From positions 1,031,674 through 1,095,673 of the forward strand of contig OY725501.1 in assembly GCA_963281255.1 (NCBI GenBank): DNA of 64,000 nucleotides, read 5' to 3'. This stretch comes from Aphrocallistes beatrix. Its lineage: Eukaryota > Porifera > Hexactinellida > Sceptrulophora > Aphrocallistidae. Each line of letters opens with the position of its first letter. Position 1 is the stretch's first letter. Positions 43,836-55,239 of this stretch are shown piece by piece. The notes beneath the pieces were generated by a model, which was not told the DNA's origin, made no database searches, and worked only from the letters and a program-made list of their open reading frames with translations. The position numbers and the translations under genes are program-made.

Positions 43836-45564
43836 TATCTAGGAAATTTCATAACTAATAATTCGCACTCAGTAGAGGTAGTGGAAATTTCCTAACGTGG
43901 TTTTCATTGCGTAACGTTCTTTCTGACCGAAATGGCCTGCAGCTTAAAGATTCATCAACGCTTCATCCCTGGTCCTGGGACTCTTTGGGACCATAATGCT
44001 TTGGGGTTTTTCAGCGCAAAAAAAGCAAGCTTTAAGGTGCGCTAAAAAATGACAATCCTTGACCTAGCATTTTATCAAGCTGCCTATTAATTTTTCGTGT
44101 TGGCGATGTGTTGGCCTGGTTCTGTTTGGTGTGCTTTTCCCTTGTCTATAATATGCTATCATTCTGCATTGTACCATGGTTTGTTATCAAATATGGCCTC
44201 GAATTTCTAGAGTAGTGTGTCTCAAAACTATACTCGTTCCTCCTCTTGATCACTGATTAACCTAACTGGACGGGCCCTGACTATCGGATTTCATCCGGCT
44301 ACTTCATCTTCGATATCGATCATGTCTTTACCCAGCGTTGTGCTTCTACTACTCCAATCTTAAGTCGCTCGTGTACATGAACGTTCAATTTCTCTCAAAT
44401 CGCATATATATGGGGGAGGTTTGTTATTTATTGTTAATTAACTTTTTCCTCTATATTGACTCAGTTTATTGTGTTAATAAATACCGATTATTTAATTGGA
44501 TAGCTGATATAGAAAGGGAACGCTGCATTAGTTCGAATTCTGATGTCATTAATTGAAAATGATATGTTGACTCTAGATCGAATTTATTTTAACTACTATG
44601 TTGTCGATAGATCGAATTTATTTAAAGGCAATATATCTGTAAGATTATAGAAGGAAACTATGCACTTTTTGTTGAGATTATTGTGAGCCTGAAAGTGAAT
44701 TTAGCATTTCTTTTTGAAGGGGGTTCGAGAGGCATTTCAGATGAGGAATGGCGTTAACTGCGTGACCATTTTAGTATTTTTGGCGTGATGATTTGAGCAT
44801 CAATCTTTTAGCATAGAAGAATGAGGCATTTTGCCACAATCTCCTTAGAAATAAATTCGATCTAAAGACAGCAAGCTATTTTCGATCTATCGACAACATC
44901 AGAATTCGACCTAATGCATGCGCCACAAATGGAAAACAATCTCAGAAACGAGGATCTATTGGGGGTTTGGTCCAAACTTTTTGGTTGTCTTAACTTCCTA
45001 TTAATGTCCAAAAGTGAACAATTATTCAACCTCCCTTGTGATTGAGAATTTCGCCATGGAGGTATATATTCTTCGTAGCATGCTAAAGATTTCTCAATCT
45101 CAACTAATCCAAGGAATATCAACCAAGGATACGAAAATCAACTAAATATGTTCTCAATATTGCTTTTACGCAACATGATGACGACAAAACACATTTTAAA
45201 AACAGATTCATGTTCACTGATATATTTACTTATGCAAGTATGTTTATATTTCTGTCACGGATAGTGCTGAGAAACACAGTTTATTCTACATATTTTGAAA
45301 TCGCATTCCTCTACCATTTCATTCTTGCTAAAAAATCTTGCAATTCTCCTTTCGTGTAATAGAATTTTCATATAATTACAATAATACATAAAGATAATTT
45401 AATTGTATAAACACAATTTATTACTTTTTGAGAAAAGTTTGGATGCTCCATATTTCGTGTTATTATTTTGAAATGATGAATCTAATCATTTTATGAAAAG
45501 TTATGTTAAATTAATAACAGAAATTTGTTAAAAAACTGGAGAATTACTTTTGGTTTAATACCTA
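43836..45564. repeat. Non-coding region with an inverted-repeat element (44521-44925)
   Basis: GCATTAGTTCGAATTCTGATG (44524) is mirrored by CATCAGAATTCGACCTAATGC (44900), and GTTGTCGATAGATCGAA (44598) by TTCGATCTATCGACAAC (44880). The arms of ~100 bp enclose ~230 bp without coding sequence. Elsewhere in the stretch I see nothing. Confidence 0.6.
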
Positions 45565-45672
45565 CAGGCACGCTTCGCTTTCGAGGGGCCCTTTGGGCGT
45601 CTAGGCTCACATTGATTAATTATAAGGTATAGGGTATCTCTGAATACGTCTGTCTTACTGTTATAATTAGTG
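45565..45672 (-). repeat. HL-1 3' end fragment
   Basis: CAGGCACGCTTCGCTTTCG, GCTCACATTGATTAATTATA and ACGTCTGTCTTACTGTTATA match the 3' third of HL-1. Confidence 0.7.
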
Positions 45673-46190
45673 ATGTTTTTTTGCTAATAAAGAAGTGGGG
45701 GGCGCTCCTATTTTGATATTCAAACCCTGGTGACAAATGTTTCACGATCTTCAACTACATAGAGATCACACGATTCAATATCAGATATTACCTTCTTTGT
45801 GATATGGAATATTTCCGGGGCACTAATTTCCTAACAAGGTAAAAGTCGAACGATATTAAATCATTTTATGAATATACGTACTTGAAATCATAAAAGCTAG
45901 TATTGTTTTCGCTGGTTCGTTAGATATATCTGAACCATTAGATAATATCCCCATTTTTGTAGCTATATTCAGGCTTTAGATGATTTTCATCCATGTGCAG
46001 TGAGACATGGCGTTGTTGCTGATTAAATCCCGAAGTCAAATGTTTAAGGTGAGAAATAAAATCGTTTTTCAATCCAATATTTTCTTACAGTCGACGAAGA
46101 GTGGAGTGGTGCGGAAGTGATAAACACTCTAGTGATTGGAGATATCGATAAGCAGCAGGTGAGATCAGTTCACATTTCAGTGACAATATA
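45673..46190. other. Non-coding
   Basis: No gene or repeat recognised. Confidence 0.4.
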
Positions 46191-46782
46191 TAGGGTGATC
46201 CAAAAGTTCTGCAACAAAAAATTTTGCTTCATTGATTGGACTAAGATAATTTGGTTTAATCGGTTTGCAAATTGCAACTATGGAATCTACCACCCTTCTA
46301 GTTTAAAAATGAACACTATTTATTGCGCAAAATATTTTTAAAACAAATTTTTGAAATATTATATACCCGGGACTCCAATAATCTGATCTCAAAAATGTCA
46401 AGTTCGAAAATAACTTTTTTCTCCTGATTAAATATATTTATATTTTCCTACAGTCAGTTTTTAATTCTAAATACTAAAATAGGATTATTTCTTTTGGTTT
46501 ATAGACGGGAAACCACCAATAAGAACAACAATTTTAAAAGTATGATCATAGAATGTGTATAGCATTCGATAATCTTTTCTTTTGATTTTTCTCTTTTTTC
46601 TAAACACACAAACATTTATGATTCACCTTAGCCAATATATTCAGAAATACAGGCAATTGGATTGCAAAATTATTAATATAATCCTTAGAATTTTCAAGTA
46701 AAACAAAATGTCGGATGTTAGATCTACTTGTGTAAGTATAATACTTCTGCAAAATTTGTTGCAGAACTTATGGATCACCCTG
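46191..46782. mobile_element. Mariner-type MITE (592 bp)
   Basis: The left end TAGGGTGATCCAAAAGTTCT pairs with the right end AGAACTTATGGATCACCCTG. The inverted match extends over GCAACAAA, and TA flanks both sides. The TIR resembles that of the mariner at 22165. Non-coding. Confidence 0.85.
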
Positions 46783-46858
46783 TAGTATTTACTACATTAT
46801 AATGCCTAATACTTGAGAGTTATATTATATGACCGCTGTGAGCATAGTGAGTACTTGG

Positions 46859-47179
46859 TTAGAGAAAATATCTAGTGCCAAAGGTGACACCAGCCAATAG
46901 TCCAAAACATGATAACATACTTATAAACCACTCAAAACCTACAACATATATCCAGTCGTCAGGTTGTAGGGCTTCACAGGTATATATTACTTCCCAAGGT
47001 TGAAAATATTCAGCATAAAGGAATACGTGTTTGAGGGAAAAGCCATATGCTCTATGCGAAAACTTCCTCCACTGATCCTTCTCTTCGTCAGAAAATTCAT
47101 CCTTCATTTTGATGATAGGTATAGGTTCCTCTCTATCGTAACAGCTGTGGCATTTGGGGGCTGAGCATCTAGCTGGCAT
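46859..47179 (-). CDS. Hypothetical protein, possible N-terminal Cys motif
   Basis: A 106-residue open frame from the ATG at 47179. It starts MPARCSAPKC and has an acidic/aromatic middle (DEFSDEEKDQWRKF) and a hydrophobic end. The C-x4-C start and the later Trp are faintly THAP-like, but the HF/AVPSIF part of a THAP domain is absent, so I do not assign it. It may be a first exon. GTAATATA follows a plausible exon end at about 46985. Confidence 0.3.
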   Translation of the reverse strand: MPARCSAPKCHSCYDREEPIPIIKMKDEFSDEEKDQWRKFSHRAYGFSLKHVFLYAEYFQPWEVIYTCEALQPDDWIYVVGFEWFISMLSCFGLLAGVTFGTRYFL

Positions 47180-48028
47180 TATTCAGCCCTCATTCATATA
47201 TTGAAGACTATTCGCAACAATTAGCTTAAATCAAAGTGATTTTTAAATATTTTAATATTCAAATCTCAATAGTTTTTGCAGCTGATTGTTCCCACTATCC
47301 TCTTAACGTCTATTTAGTTATCTTCTAAGTTGTAGGACTTCTTCTTTATAACTAGGGAAATCACGGTTTAGCAAACTAGCCCCTTTGTCATTCTATAACC
47401 AAAGTAAACATGTTTATAGTCAGATATAAAGCTTGTTTAGTTTGGTTATAGGATGACAAAATGTCAAATTGGTTCTGAAAGTCGTTACTGAACTAACACT
47501 AGCTACTCTTAGAATATTTGAAGGTCCCTGCTACCAGAATATCGTAATAATATTTCCGAATTCTTATGTTTCCTTCTTTCATTGTTAAAAATATTCAACA
47601 TCAATACACAGTATACATTTTAGCCTTTCGAACTCTTTGACCCTTAATAATTGAAGATTTTCCCACTCAATAACTCATATAACATTTCGGATAGATGATT
47701 GAGAAGCCCAACATTTACTAGTCTGAAGCACGCATGTACTATTTTACCTCAAATTACCAACTATTGAATTCAAAATGTTTGTTTTAACACGTTCTATCAT
47801 ACCTTTTGATATGGATCCACTTGTACAGCATTTAGACTATATCGTATGATTTCGGAGTCGGATTACCATATATCTTATCTACAAATTCTGGAAGCAGAAC
47901 ATCATTTCAAGCTATCAAATTCTTTTCTTCTCCAGATATAATTATTTCTGATGATGATTATTAAATTAACTGTGATCCGTTCCTTGAAGAAAGTTCATAA
48001 TTACTTGAAACATTACCAAAAGATTCCA
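47180..48028. repeat. Non-coding with a short hairpin (47391-47462)
   Basis: GTCATTCTATAACCAAA and TTTGGTTATAGGATGAC form a stem around ~38 bases. The rest may be a decayed P-element interior, but no motif is clear. Confidence 0.45.
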
Positions 48029-48460
48029 TCATCGTTCAGTGTGGTCCAAAGATATTACCTTAGGCTTGTAATTCCATTCTGAAAGATAGGAAGGATAGTC
48101 GGGGAATATACTGGGTACTGAAGTTTTCTTTAGAGCTACTCTATCCTGGAACTGTAACAGTACGAAGCCCGTCATTGTAGGTAATGGTTCTCTCGATGTC
48201 ATCTGGTTTGAAATAATGTATACATACCTAAACGGTGAGTAGAAGTGTAAATGTGACAATCAGTTAATACGTATAACACATAAATTATAGAAACTTACTC
48301 ACATTAGCGTGTTTACTTCCTAGTCTTTCCGTGGGCGTCCAATTACCTTAAACGATTCTTTGGGAAATGAAAAGCAGAGGGATATTCTGCTTCACTTTAT
48401 AGTTGTTTTGCAGCCTGGAACAACACGACATTGTCGTTCCGGAAGAGTAATAAAGATTGA
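48029..48460 (-). pseudogene. THAP domain, two exon remnants (P-element type)
   Basis: On the - strand a first exon (about 48450-48350) reads CRVVPGCK...FSFPKESFK, the start of a THAP zinc finger. After an intron ending CCGTTTAG (about 48236) a second exon reads VCIHYFKPDDIERT and, one frame over, VALKKTSVPSIFPDYP. These are the C-x2-HF and AVPSIF parts of THAP. THAP domains bind DNA at the N-terminus of P-element/THAP9 transposases. A stop in the first exon and a frameshift in the second inactivate it. No transposase body follows recognisably. Confidence 0.65.
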
Positions 48461-48829
48461 TGCTTATGTGGTGTGTTTCGAATCAACTTTGAGTCGCGTA
48501 TAGGAAAATACAGTGATTTGTAAACTTCACAATAAGGTAGCAAATAAATATATAATTCCTGTGTTTGATTTTAAAACAAAACAAGTAAGTAGTATGTTAG
48601 TATATAAGTAATATGGTTGCTTAAAATTTTTTAACCACAAATTCTCTATAGTGCCATCTTCGAACCATTTTGAAGAAAATCGTTGTAGTATTAATGAAAA
48701 GGATCATTATATAATATTTGAAGTTATATACCAGCATAATCTAACCATTTTCAGAAAAATTCATTAGCTCGTTTGACTAATCCATGGTCCAGAAAAAAAG
48801 GTCTGTGCCATTGCCTTAGTGTATTAGAA

Positions 48830-49015
48830 TGCTATGGATCACTCAGCTACAAATAATGGATGACCTATCACTCTGTTTTGATTTCATCATTACACATCAA
48901 AAAATGAAAAATTGTCAATTTTTTTTAATTTTTCGAGTGAAATTGACTATAACCTTAAAGACGACTTATTTAGAGATGTTTTCTACCTTATAATTATAAT
49001 CAGATAGTACAAGCT
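48830..49015 (+). repeat. HL-1, degraded internal fragment
   Basis: It shares the GATGACCTATCACT...TTCATCATTACACATCAAAA and TTTTTCGAGTGAAATTGA segments with other copies at lower identity. Confidence 0.6.
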
Positions 49016-49029
49016 TGTATATAACCCAC

Positions 49030-49899
49030 GGCTGTCGATCAGATAGCGCATAGTATGGGGATGTTATCGGGTGCAATTCATTCTTCAATTCTGAACATTC
49101 GTCTTGGCTACCGATCGATTTGTGGCAAATGGGTCGCACATATTCTCAGTGAGAAACAAAGGCTCACCCGAGTGAATACAGCCAAGAAGCTCTTGGAAAC
49201 ATATGATGTGTGATTCTAGTAGAGGCCTATCAGAAATTATAACTGGTGATGAGACTTGGGTACTGTTTTCCACTCCATATAGCAAGTATAAATGCGATCG
49301 TAGGTGAAAGGAGATGAAAAACGGGCACGAGTTCCCAGGCCCGACTTCAGAAACCCGAAGGTAATCGACACAATTTTCTTCAATAGTGGCGGTATTGTAT
49401 TACAATTACCTTCTGAGAGTGGTAATTCTATAAATGCGACCTATTTTACTCTGAAAATCATACCATACTTGATTAATAATGTAAATGAGGCTCGTCCAAA
49501 AGCTGGAATGAGAGGTATTAAATTATTGATTGATAACGCCAGCTCCCACACTGCCAAGCTTGCCAAGATTTTTTTGGAATCCGAGAGGATAGAACTACTT
49601 CCTCACCCTCCATACTCACCAGACCTAGCTCCCTGTGATTTTTAGCTCTTTCCAAAGTTGAAAATATATCTCCAGGGTAAAGAATTTGACACGAGACAAG
49701 CACTCGGAACTGCATTATACCAGCACTTCAAATCCGTCCCGGAAGAAGAGTACAGAAAAGTGTTTGTTCAGTGGGTTGAAAGATTGAGAAAGTGTGTATC
49801 AGTAGGAGGGGATTACTTTGAATAAAAAATCTACTAAATCTCTATAGTGAATGCACTTACTTTTGTGATATGACCCGCAAGACTTTTTGAATGCCCTAG
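49030..49899 (+). pseudogene. Mariner relic with DD34D-type transposase
   Basis: The transposase C-terminal two thirds can be followed: VAHILSEKQRLTRV (near 49135), ITGDETWVLF with the first catalytic Asp (near 49245), LLIDNASSHTAKLAK with the second (49525-49560), and PPYSPDLAPCDF with the third (49605-49642). A TAG replaces the usual Trp after CDF. The frame then continues to LRKCVSVGGDYFE and a stop at 49825. The right TIR reads GACTTTTTGAATGCCCTAG to 49899 and TA follows. The left end and N-terminus are lost next to an HL-1 fragment. Several stops are present around 49215-49300. Confidence 0.85.
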
Positions 49900-49901
49900 T
49901 A

Positions 49902-50284
49902 TAAGTTTCTAAAGGATGTAAGAGTCACTTTTAGTACAAGAAGAACAGGCTTTACCATCTCAGATGGGTATTTAAAGTTCCACGATCAGAGAGGTCTAAT
50001 ATTGTTTGAATTGACACAAAGACATATCATCAATAAAGAGATCTTTTCGAGAGTTATGATATCCCGACATATAAGACAAGGATGAGAACATTTGAAGTGT
50101 CGATGTATTGAATAGCCAGCAATAAATGCCAAGGACTGAAGTACATGGATATCACACTCAATGGTAGAGATGTCTGATATTGTACTCAGGAATGGATCTA
50201 AATCAACTTCAATGTTACAATGTGTATTTTATATTGAAGAGAAGGATTGAATAAACTCTTGTAAAACATTATGTAATAGAAACG
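49902..50284. other. Non-coding
   Basis: Probably the 3' flank of P relic 2. No motif. Confidence 0.35.
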
Positions 50285-51420
50285 GTTGCTTAGAAAACAC
50301 GTTTCAGATATTTGATACTTTAAGACGATGCTCTGATTCTAAAATCTGAAGATAGAAAATGTGATAATTTGCATCTGACATCATACGATATAAACCAAAA
50401 TGATGTCCCAACGGGTCTGACTGTAATAAATATGTTAAGAGATAATAATAACTACAGTTTTTAGTTAGGAAATTTGTAATCTCAGGCAACGCAAGGCATG
50501 CATGTCTGAAGCTTGTAAAGTCTGCTTGCTCAGTTTTCTACCTTTCTCAGGTAGTGATTGCCAAACTTGCAACCAATACACAATGCAGGTACGAAAAACA
50601 ACCGCTCATCATGTTAAAGGACTAGATCATTCCACGAATATGCTTACCAGGTACATTGACATTGAAGATTTTCCAAAGAGATAAAAGAACCTGAACAAAT
50701 TCGGATGTGCGGCACTTAAATGCTGGACGGCGTTGTTCATTCTGAAGAGCAGCAATGGTGGATTCATTAATTACTTTTAGCACCAACTTAACATTTTGAC
50801 GTTCAAAATGGATGAATAATAGTTAAACGTGAGTGAGGCTAGTTTTGCCTAGCAATTATATAGCATTCGAATGTCACGAAAATATGCAAAGTGTATTTTC
50901 AAAGGATTTGTACATTAGTCGATATAAATACAATTTAAGTCAGGAAAGGAAAAGAGATACTTTCAGATTTTTGATTTAACCAATTATTGTGTATTGTTTA
51001 AAGAATGTGCACAAAGTCAAATGTCAAGAAAACGCTTCTATGTATATCATTTGGATGTGGAACCCTTGTTTCCAATTTCTCGAGGGGAGAAAACAATTTT
51101 AAAAGTTTAACATTTAGGGGGTAGTTATCGGTAGAGATGACAAACGAATAGACCACATTTCTCAGCGTCACGAATACATGATTTGATGATGCCAATTAAC
51201 TTTTGAGCTCTTACAGTTGCACATGGAACTAGACGGGCGATACAAGACCATTTCTTATATAGAGTGGAGACCATAATAGCGGAAGCAGTTTTCGAAGGAT
51301 CATCAGAATCGAGATTAAAACCAAATATTTTACCACCTTTGTAAGAAATATCCGATTTTACATGTATGTCATCCATTTGAATGGTTACATACATTTGCTC
51401 TGGGCGATTTCGTTGATTGT
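50285..51420 (-). pseudogene. P-element (THAP9-like) transposase relic 2
   Basis: On the - strand in order: IQMDDIHVKSDISYKGGKIFGF (51380-51320; the first catalytic Asp is expected here), TASAIMVSTLYKKW..., STDNYPLNVKLLKLF then FLTFDFVHILKNI (51150-50990), ERQNVKLVLKVINESTIAAL (about 50810-50750), LLSLWKIFNVN (about 50680) and FGLYRMMSDANYHIFYLQILESE (50420-50350). This is the domain order of P-type transposases (RNase H-like catalytic region with a GTP-binding insertion). Frameshifts and missing pieces make it a relic. It is a different copy from relic 1. No THAP domain is found upstream of it. Confidence 0.82.
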
Positions 51421-53030
51421 TTAAGGAAAGAGATTAATTCATTCTCAAGTTCAAAGGATGAATACAATTTTTATAATGTAGTATTAAAGTGTGGCAGTGA
51501 TAAGCACGACATACGCTGAAGATATCTATAACACGTAGGTGAAATTAAGTTTATTTTCAGTGACAAAATTTGTTTTTCGGTATCTGAAAGATATATTTGA
51601 GATATTGGAAAGATTTCACCTTTGCGATATGCTTTTATAGACAAATCAAATTCTACTGATAAGCATAAATGAAAGTATTGCTAGTATCTAGCTTAGGACG
51701 CATGAATACTAATGTACTTGGATTCGGATACCATATGACCATGTTTCATTAATAGAAAGAAGCGGTAACTTATCTTGCAGATCTTGGAAAGTGTTAATCA
51801 GAAACTTCTTATTACACATATTATTTTTAACACTAGTTATTTTAAGATGAAATTGTGAATTTTTACCAATAATTAAAATGAAGTCTAATAATAAGTAAAT
51901 ATTCGTTTAAAAGAGTTAGAATATGTTATTACATCTACTATTAGTATTTTAAACCATTGGGTAAGGTATTATCCAATTAGCTGGTTCGGACTTTCTCCGC
52001 ATCCCTGGTCCAAATCCTCAAGGTGCCTTATGTATAGTAGGCTATAATATATCCAAATTTCTCAAAATGGCATTTTCAGGTATGTTTATTTAATGTCAAT
52101 AAGTTCCTCCTTTGCTTTGTTGCCAAATTCAGCTACATCATCAGCGGTTGTGATAGCAATTTTTAACATTTAAAATTTCATCAATTCTTCGAATGATATT
52201 CGAAGAATTGATGAAATTTTCCGTATTGTTCATACTATGCTGGGTTAATATGAGACTGCTCGAGTGGAAGTTCGCCTTTAGCCATTTCTAATAATTGTGG
52301 AAACTTGTCATATTCCCCATCCACTAGATTTGTTCTCCAATGTTTTAATCGACCGCAGAAATCTCACCTCTGTGTGAAGAAGTAGGTACTGATGATCTTC
52401 ATATGCACATAACTCCGCGAATAGGCGTACGCGATTTCAGTGGCCTTGATTTTAAGAGATGAACGATTTTGATTGACGACTTTGAAGTTTTTCTGAGAGG
52501 TTTTTGGTTGCTAATGCTTGACTGTGAATGAAACAGTGAATAATTCCTCATTTAGGTGCCAATGCTTTTAGTTTCGTATTGAAGTCTTTATTCCTACCCA
52601 TCATCGAACCATCTCAATCTGTACAACACCCTATATGCTTTTCATATTTCAGGTGATGTAACTGGAAATTTATGAATGTGTTTTATCGGGAATGGTTAAA
52701 AATTTAATATTTTTGTGCTCCCGATTCTTTTGGGTTAATTAAGGTCATTTCCAAAAAATTTGTAAGTACTATTTTGAGAACCGATTAGTTCGGATATTTG
52801 ACGTACTACTGTACTGCCACAAAATCGATCTAATGATGAAAATCTAATAATTGCAAAATTTTCTAAATAAATAGAAGACGTTCCCCATTCTCTGGTAAAA
52901 ATTTGTTACAGTGTACGTACTTATGGATAGTACATACTAATAATTCCTTCCCGAAAGGGTTGTCTTTCGTAATATATCAGGAATACGAGATAAAATTTAG
53001 TAGGCTAACCATGATATCCTTGTGGGATGA
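51421..53030. repeat. Non-coding region with a 23-bp-arm perfect hairpin (52172-52220)
   Basis: AAAATTTCATCAATTCTTCG followed by AAT, a 3-base GAT loop and the exact complement. A family B end fragment (CTTATGTATAGTAGGCTATA) lies at about 52027. Nothing else is recognised. Confidence 0.7.
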
Positions 53031-53345
53031 GACAATGCGCGTATTATGAGTAGAACCTCCTACCTCAAACTGGGCTGCCGTTCAGATGAGCAGCACTGCG
53101 TCTGGCTGCAGTTCGAGGTGTAATAATTGAATCCTATTGCCTGGTTAATATCTGCAGTCTATGCTCTCCAAATGCCCACACATTATAAACTTCACTCTCT
53201 GATAGCTGTAAGCTTTGTAGAGTCTCGTACATTTCTTCCTTGCGGATTACTAATACGCGCGCTATCTCCCCCCTCGAAACTCACCTTTCGTATGGAGCTC
53301 GACAATATCACCAAACCGATATTCCCTATACTACGCAGGTGCTAG
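53031..53345. other. GC-richer island of unknown origin
   Basis: Composition is visibly richer in G+C than the neighbours (for example CGCGCGCTATCTCCCCCCTC). Open frames exist on both strands but neither is recognised. It could be a fragment of a mobile element. Confidence 0.3.
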
Positions 53346-53505
53346 TAGAGATGTAATTTTACCAACTTCTTCATTAGAATCAACAATCAAACCTATCATC
53401 TTTTGATCCTTTGCGGAGTTATTATAATAATAATATACATTTAATATACACACATTCTGTTAAAATTCAGTCGTCTATCACCTAATTTGCGGAGTTTATA
53501 GAAAC

Positions 53506-53996
53506 AAGCCCGCTTCGCTTGCTTGCGCTGCGCGGCTGGCGGACACTTTGTGTCCGCCGGAGGCTCCCTTCGGTCGCCTGGGGTCACATTGGTTAATTAT
53601 AAGGGAGATAGCATCTCTAAATATGTCTGTCCTACTGTTATAATCGATATCACTCAAAAAATCACCAAATTTGTCAATTTTAAAATTTTTGATGCGTAAT
53701 GATGACGTCATAACAAAGTGATGACTCATCATTTTTTGACGATAGTTGTATCATATGTGACGCATGTTAGCATACAGATTCTATTAAAATTTCAGCCTTC
53801 TATCTCCTATAATGGCTGAGTTATGCTCGAATAACTGTGTTGCTTAACTTTTAAAAATGTGACAATGACGTCATAATTCCATGCTGAGTCGACATTTTCG
53901 TCTGAGCTCAGAACTTACTGGAGCCATAGCCAAAAAACTCCCACATGCCAAAAATCAACTTTCTACGCCTGGCAGTTTCTTCAATCAATTCGTTAC

Positions 53997-54030
<34 letters not shown>

Positions 54031-54710
54031 AGGTTGAAACCGCTTCAACCAAATAACATTTTAACCGAATAATGGTCAGACCAAATAATTTGGTTAACCG
54101 AATAATGGTCAAACCGAATAATTTGGTTAACCGAATAATGGTCAAACCGAATAATTTGGTTAACCGAATAATGGTCAAACCGAATAATTTGGTTAACCGA
54201 ATAATGGTCAAACCGAATAATTTGGTCAACCGAATATTTGGTCTACCGAATAATTTGGTTAACCAAATAATACTTGATTATATTTTTGCATAAATTTTTA
54301 TCTATTATATAAATATTTATACAAAAATATAATCAAGTATAAGTAGGCCTGTTATATTAATTTGTGTTCGGACCACCTCATGTAAGAACGTGTGATTGTA
54401 TTGGGAAATCATGCAAGTTATTTGTTTGACCAAATATTCGATTGAACAAATTATTCGGTTGACCAAATATTCGGTTGACCAAATTATTCGGTTGACCAAA
54501 TATTCGGTTGACCAAATTATTCGGTTGACCAAATATTCGGTTGACCAAATTATTTGGTTCTCAACCGAATACCAAATAATAATATTTGGTTACAAACCAA
54601 ATATCAATTATTTGCAAATAATATTTGGTCGAACCGAATAATCAACTATTCGGTTTCAACCCTGATATATATACACAAACAAACAATAATCGAGTTTTAA
54701 TAGTAAGGAT
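53506..54710 (-). repeat. HL-1 full copy with a hAT-like MITE in its TA tract
   Basis: It reads from the 3' GC-rich end (CAAGCCCGCTTCGCTTGC) through the body to CAATTCGTTACAGATATA, is interrupted by 54029-54664, and ends with ACACAAACAAACAATAATCG and GTTTTAATAGTAAGGAT. Confidence 0.87.
54029..54664. mobile_element. hAT-like MITE built from inverted minisatellite arms
   Basis: The ends CAAGGTTGAAACCG and CGGTTTCAACCCTG are inverted repeats. ATATATAT flanks both sides, compatible with an 8-bp duplication. The left arm has ~5 units of a 34-bp repeat (ACCGAATAATTTGGTTAA, then ACCGAATAATGGTCAA). The right arm has the complementary unit (TTGACCAAATTATTCGGT) repeated ~6 times. The whole element is close to a giant imperfect palindrome. 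The open frames across it are repeat artefacts. Confidence 0.82.
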
Positions 54711-54757
54711 TTCTAATAAAAAAGTATTTGAAGAATTAATTATTTTACATACGAATT

Positions 54758-54993
54758 GTACTAAAATGGGTCTATTCATGAAGAGGATTACTTCTGAACA
54801 GTAAGGGATACAGCTAGCGAATCGGATATTATTCTAATTAATTCAACTATAACTAATTCGAATTTATTGATTTCGAATCTATCAGACTTTTAGTATCTCA
54901 TTATTTGAACGTTTGCCCTTCTTGAAAAGATCCAATTTAGTACTATTTGTATGAAAAATAATTAAGCATTCAAATACTTTTATCCGGTTAGTG
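54758..54993. mobile_element. Tc1-type MITE, degraded copy
   Basis: AAAATGGGTCTATTCATGAA near the left and ACTATTTGTATGAAAAAT plus AAATACTTTTATCCGG near the right match the MITE at 37947-38424. Confidence 0.65.
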
Positions 54994-55239
54994 TGTATTT
55001 TATCGAAATATTTTTTTATTGGTAAATCTGATTTTTATTGACTAAATCTTGCTGAATTCTTTGACAAATCTAAAAAGTGACACAACTAAAAGATAGAGCC
55101 ATACTTATATATTTGCATAACTAAATTCATTAATATATAAAAATATACAGCTATACTGCGGCAGATGGTTCCTTGGATTTGCAGAAAAATTGAGTTTGAA
55201 TTCTAGTAAGGGTATTATAGTGTGATATGATAGTATAAC

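Noticed and set aside
48200-48259. HLHFYSPFRYVYI, resembling a P-element segment
   Set aside because: In sense it lies across an intron end (CCGTTTAG acceptor). The exon read in other frames gives THAP motifs, so the similarity is probably chance.
53993-54641. Repetitive open frames (LFGLTIIRLTK-type and RLTKYSVDQII-type)
   Set aside because: Translation of the 34-bp minisatellite arms of a MITE. The unit length keeps frames open without coding.
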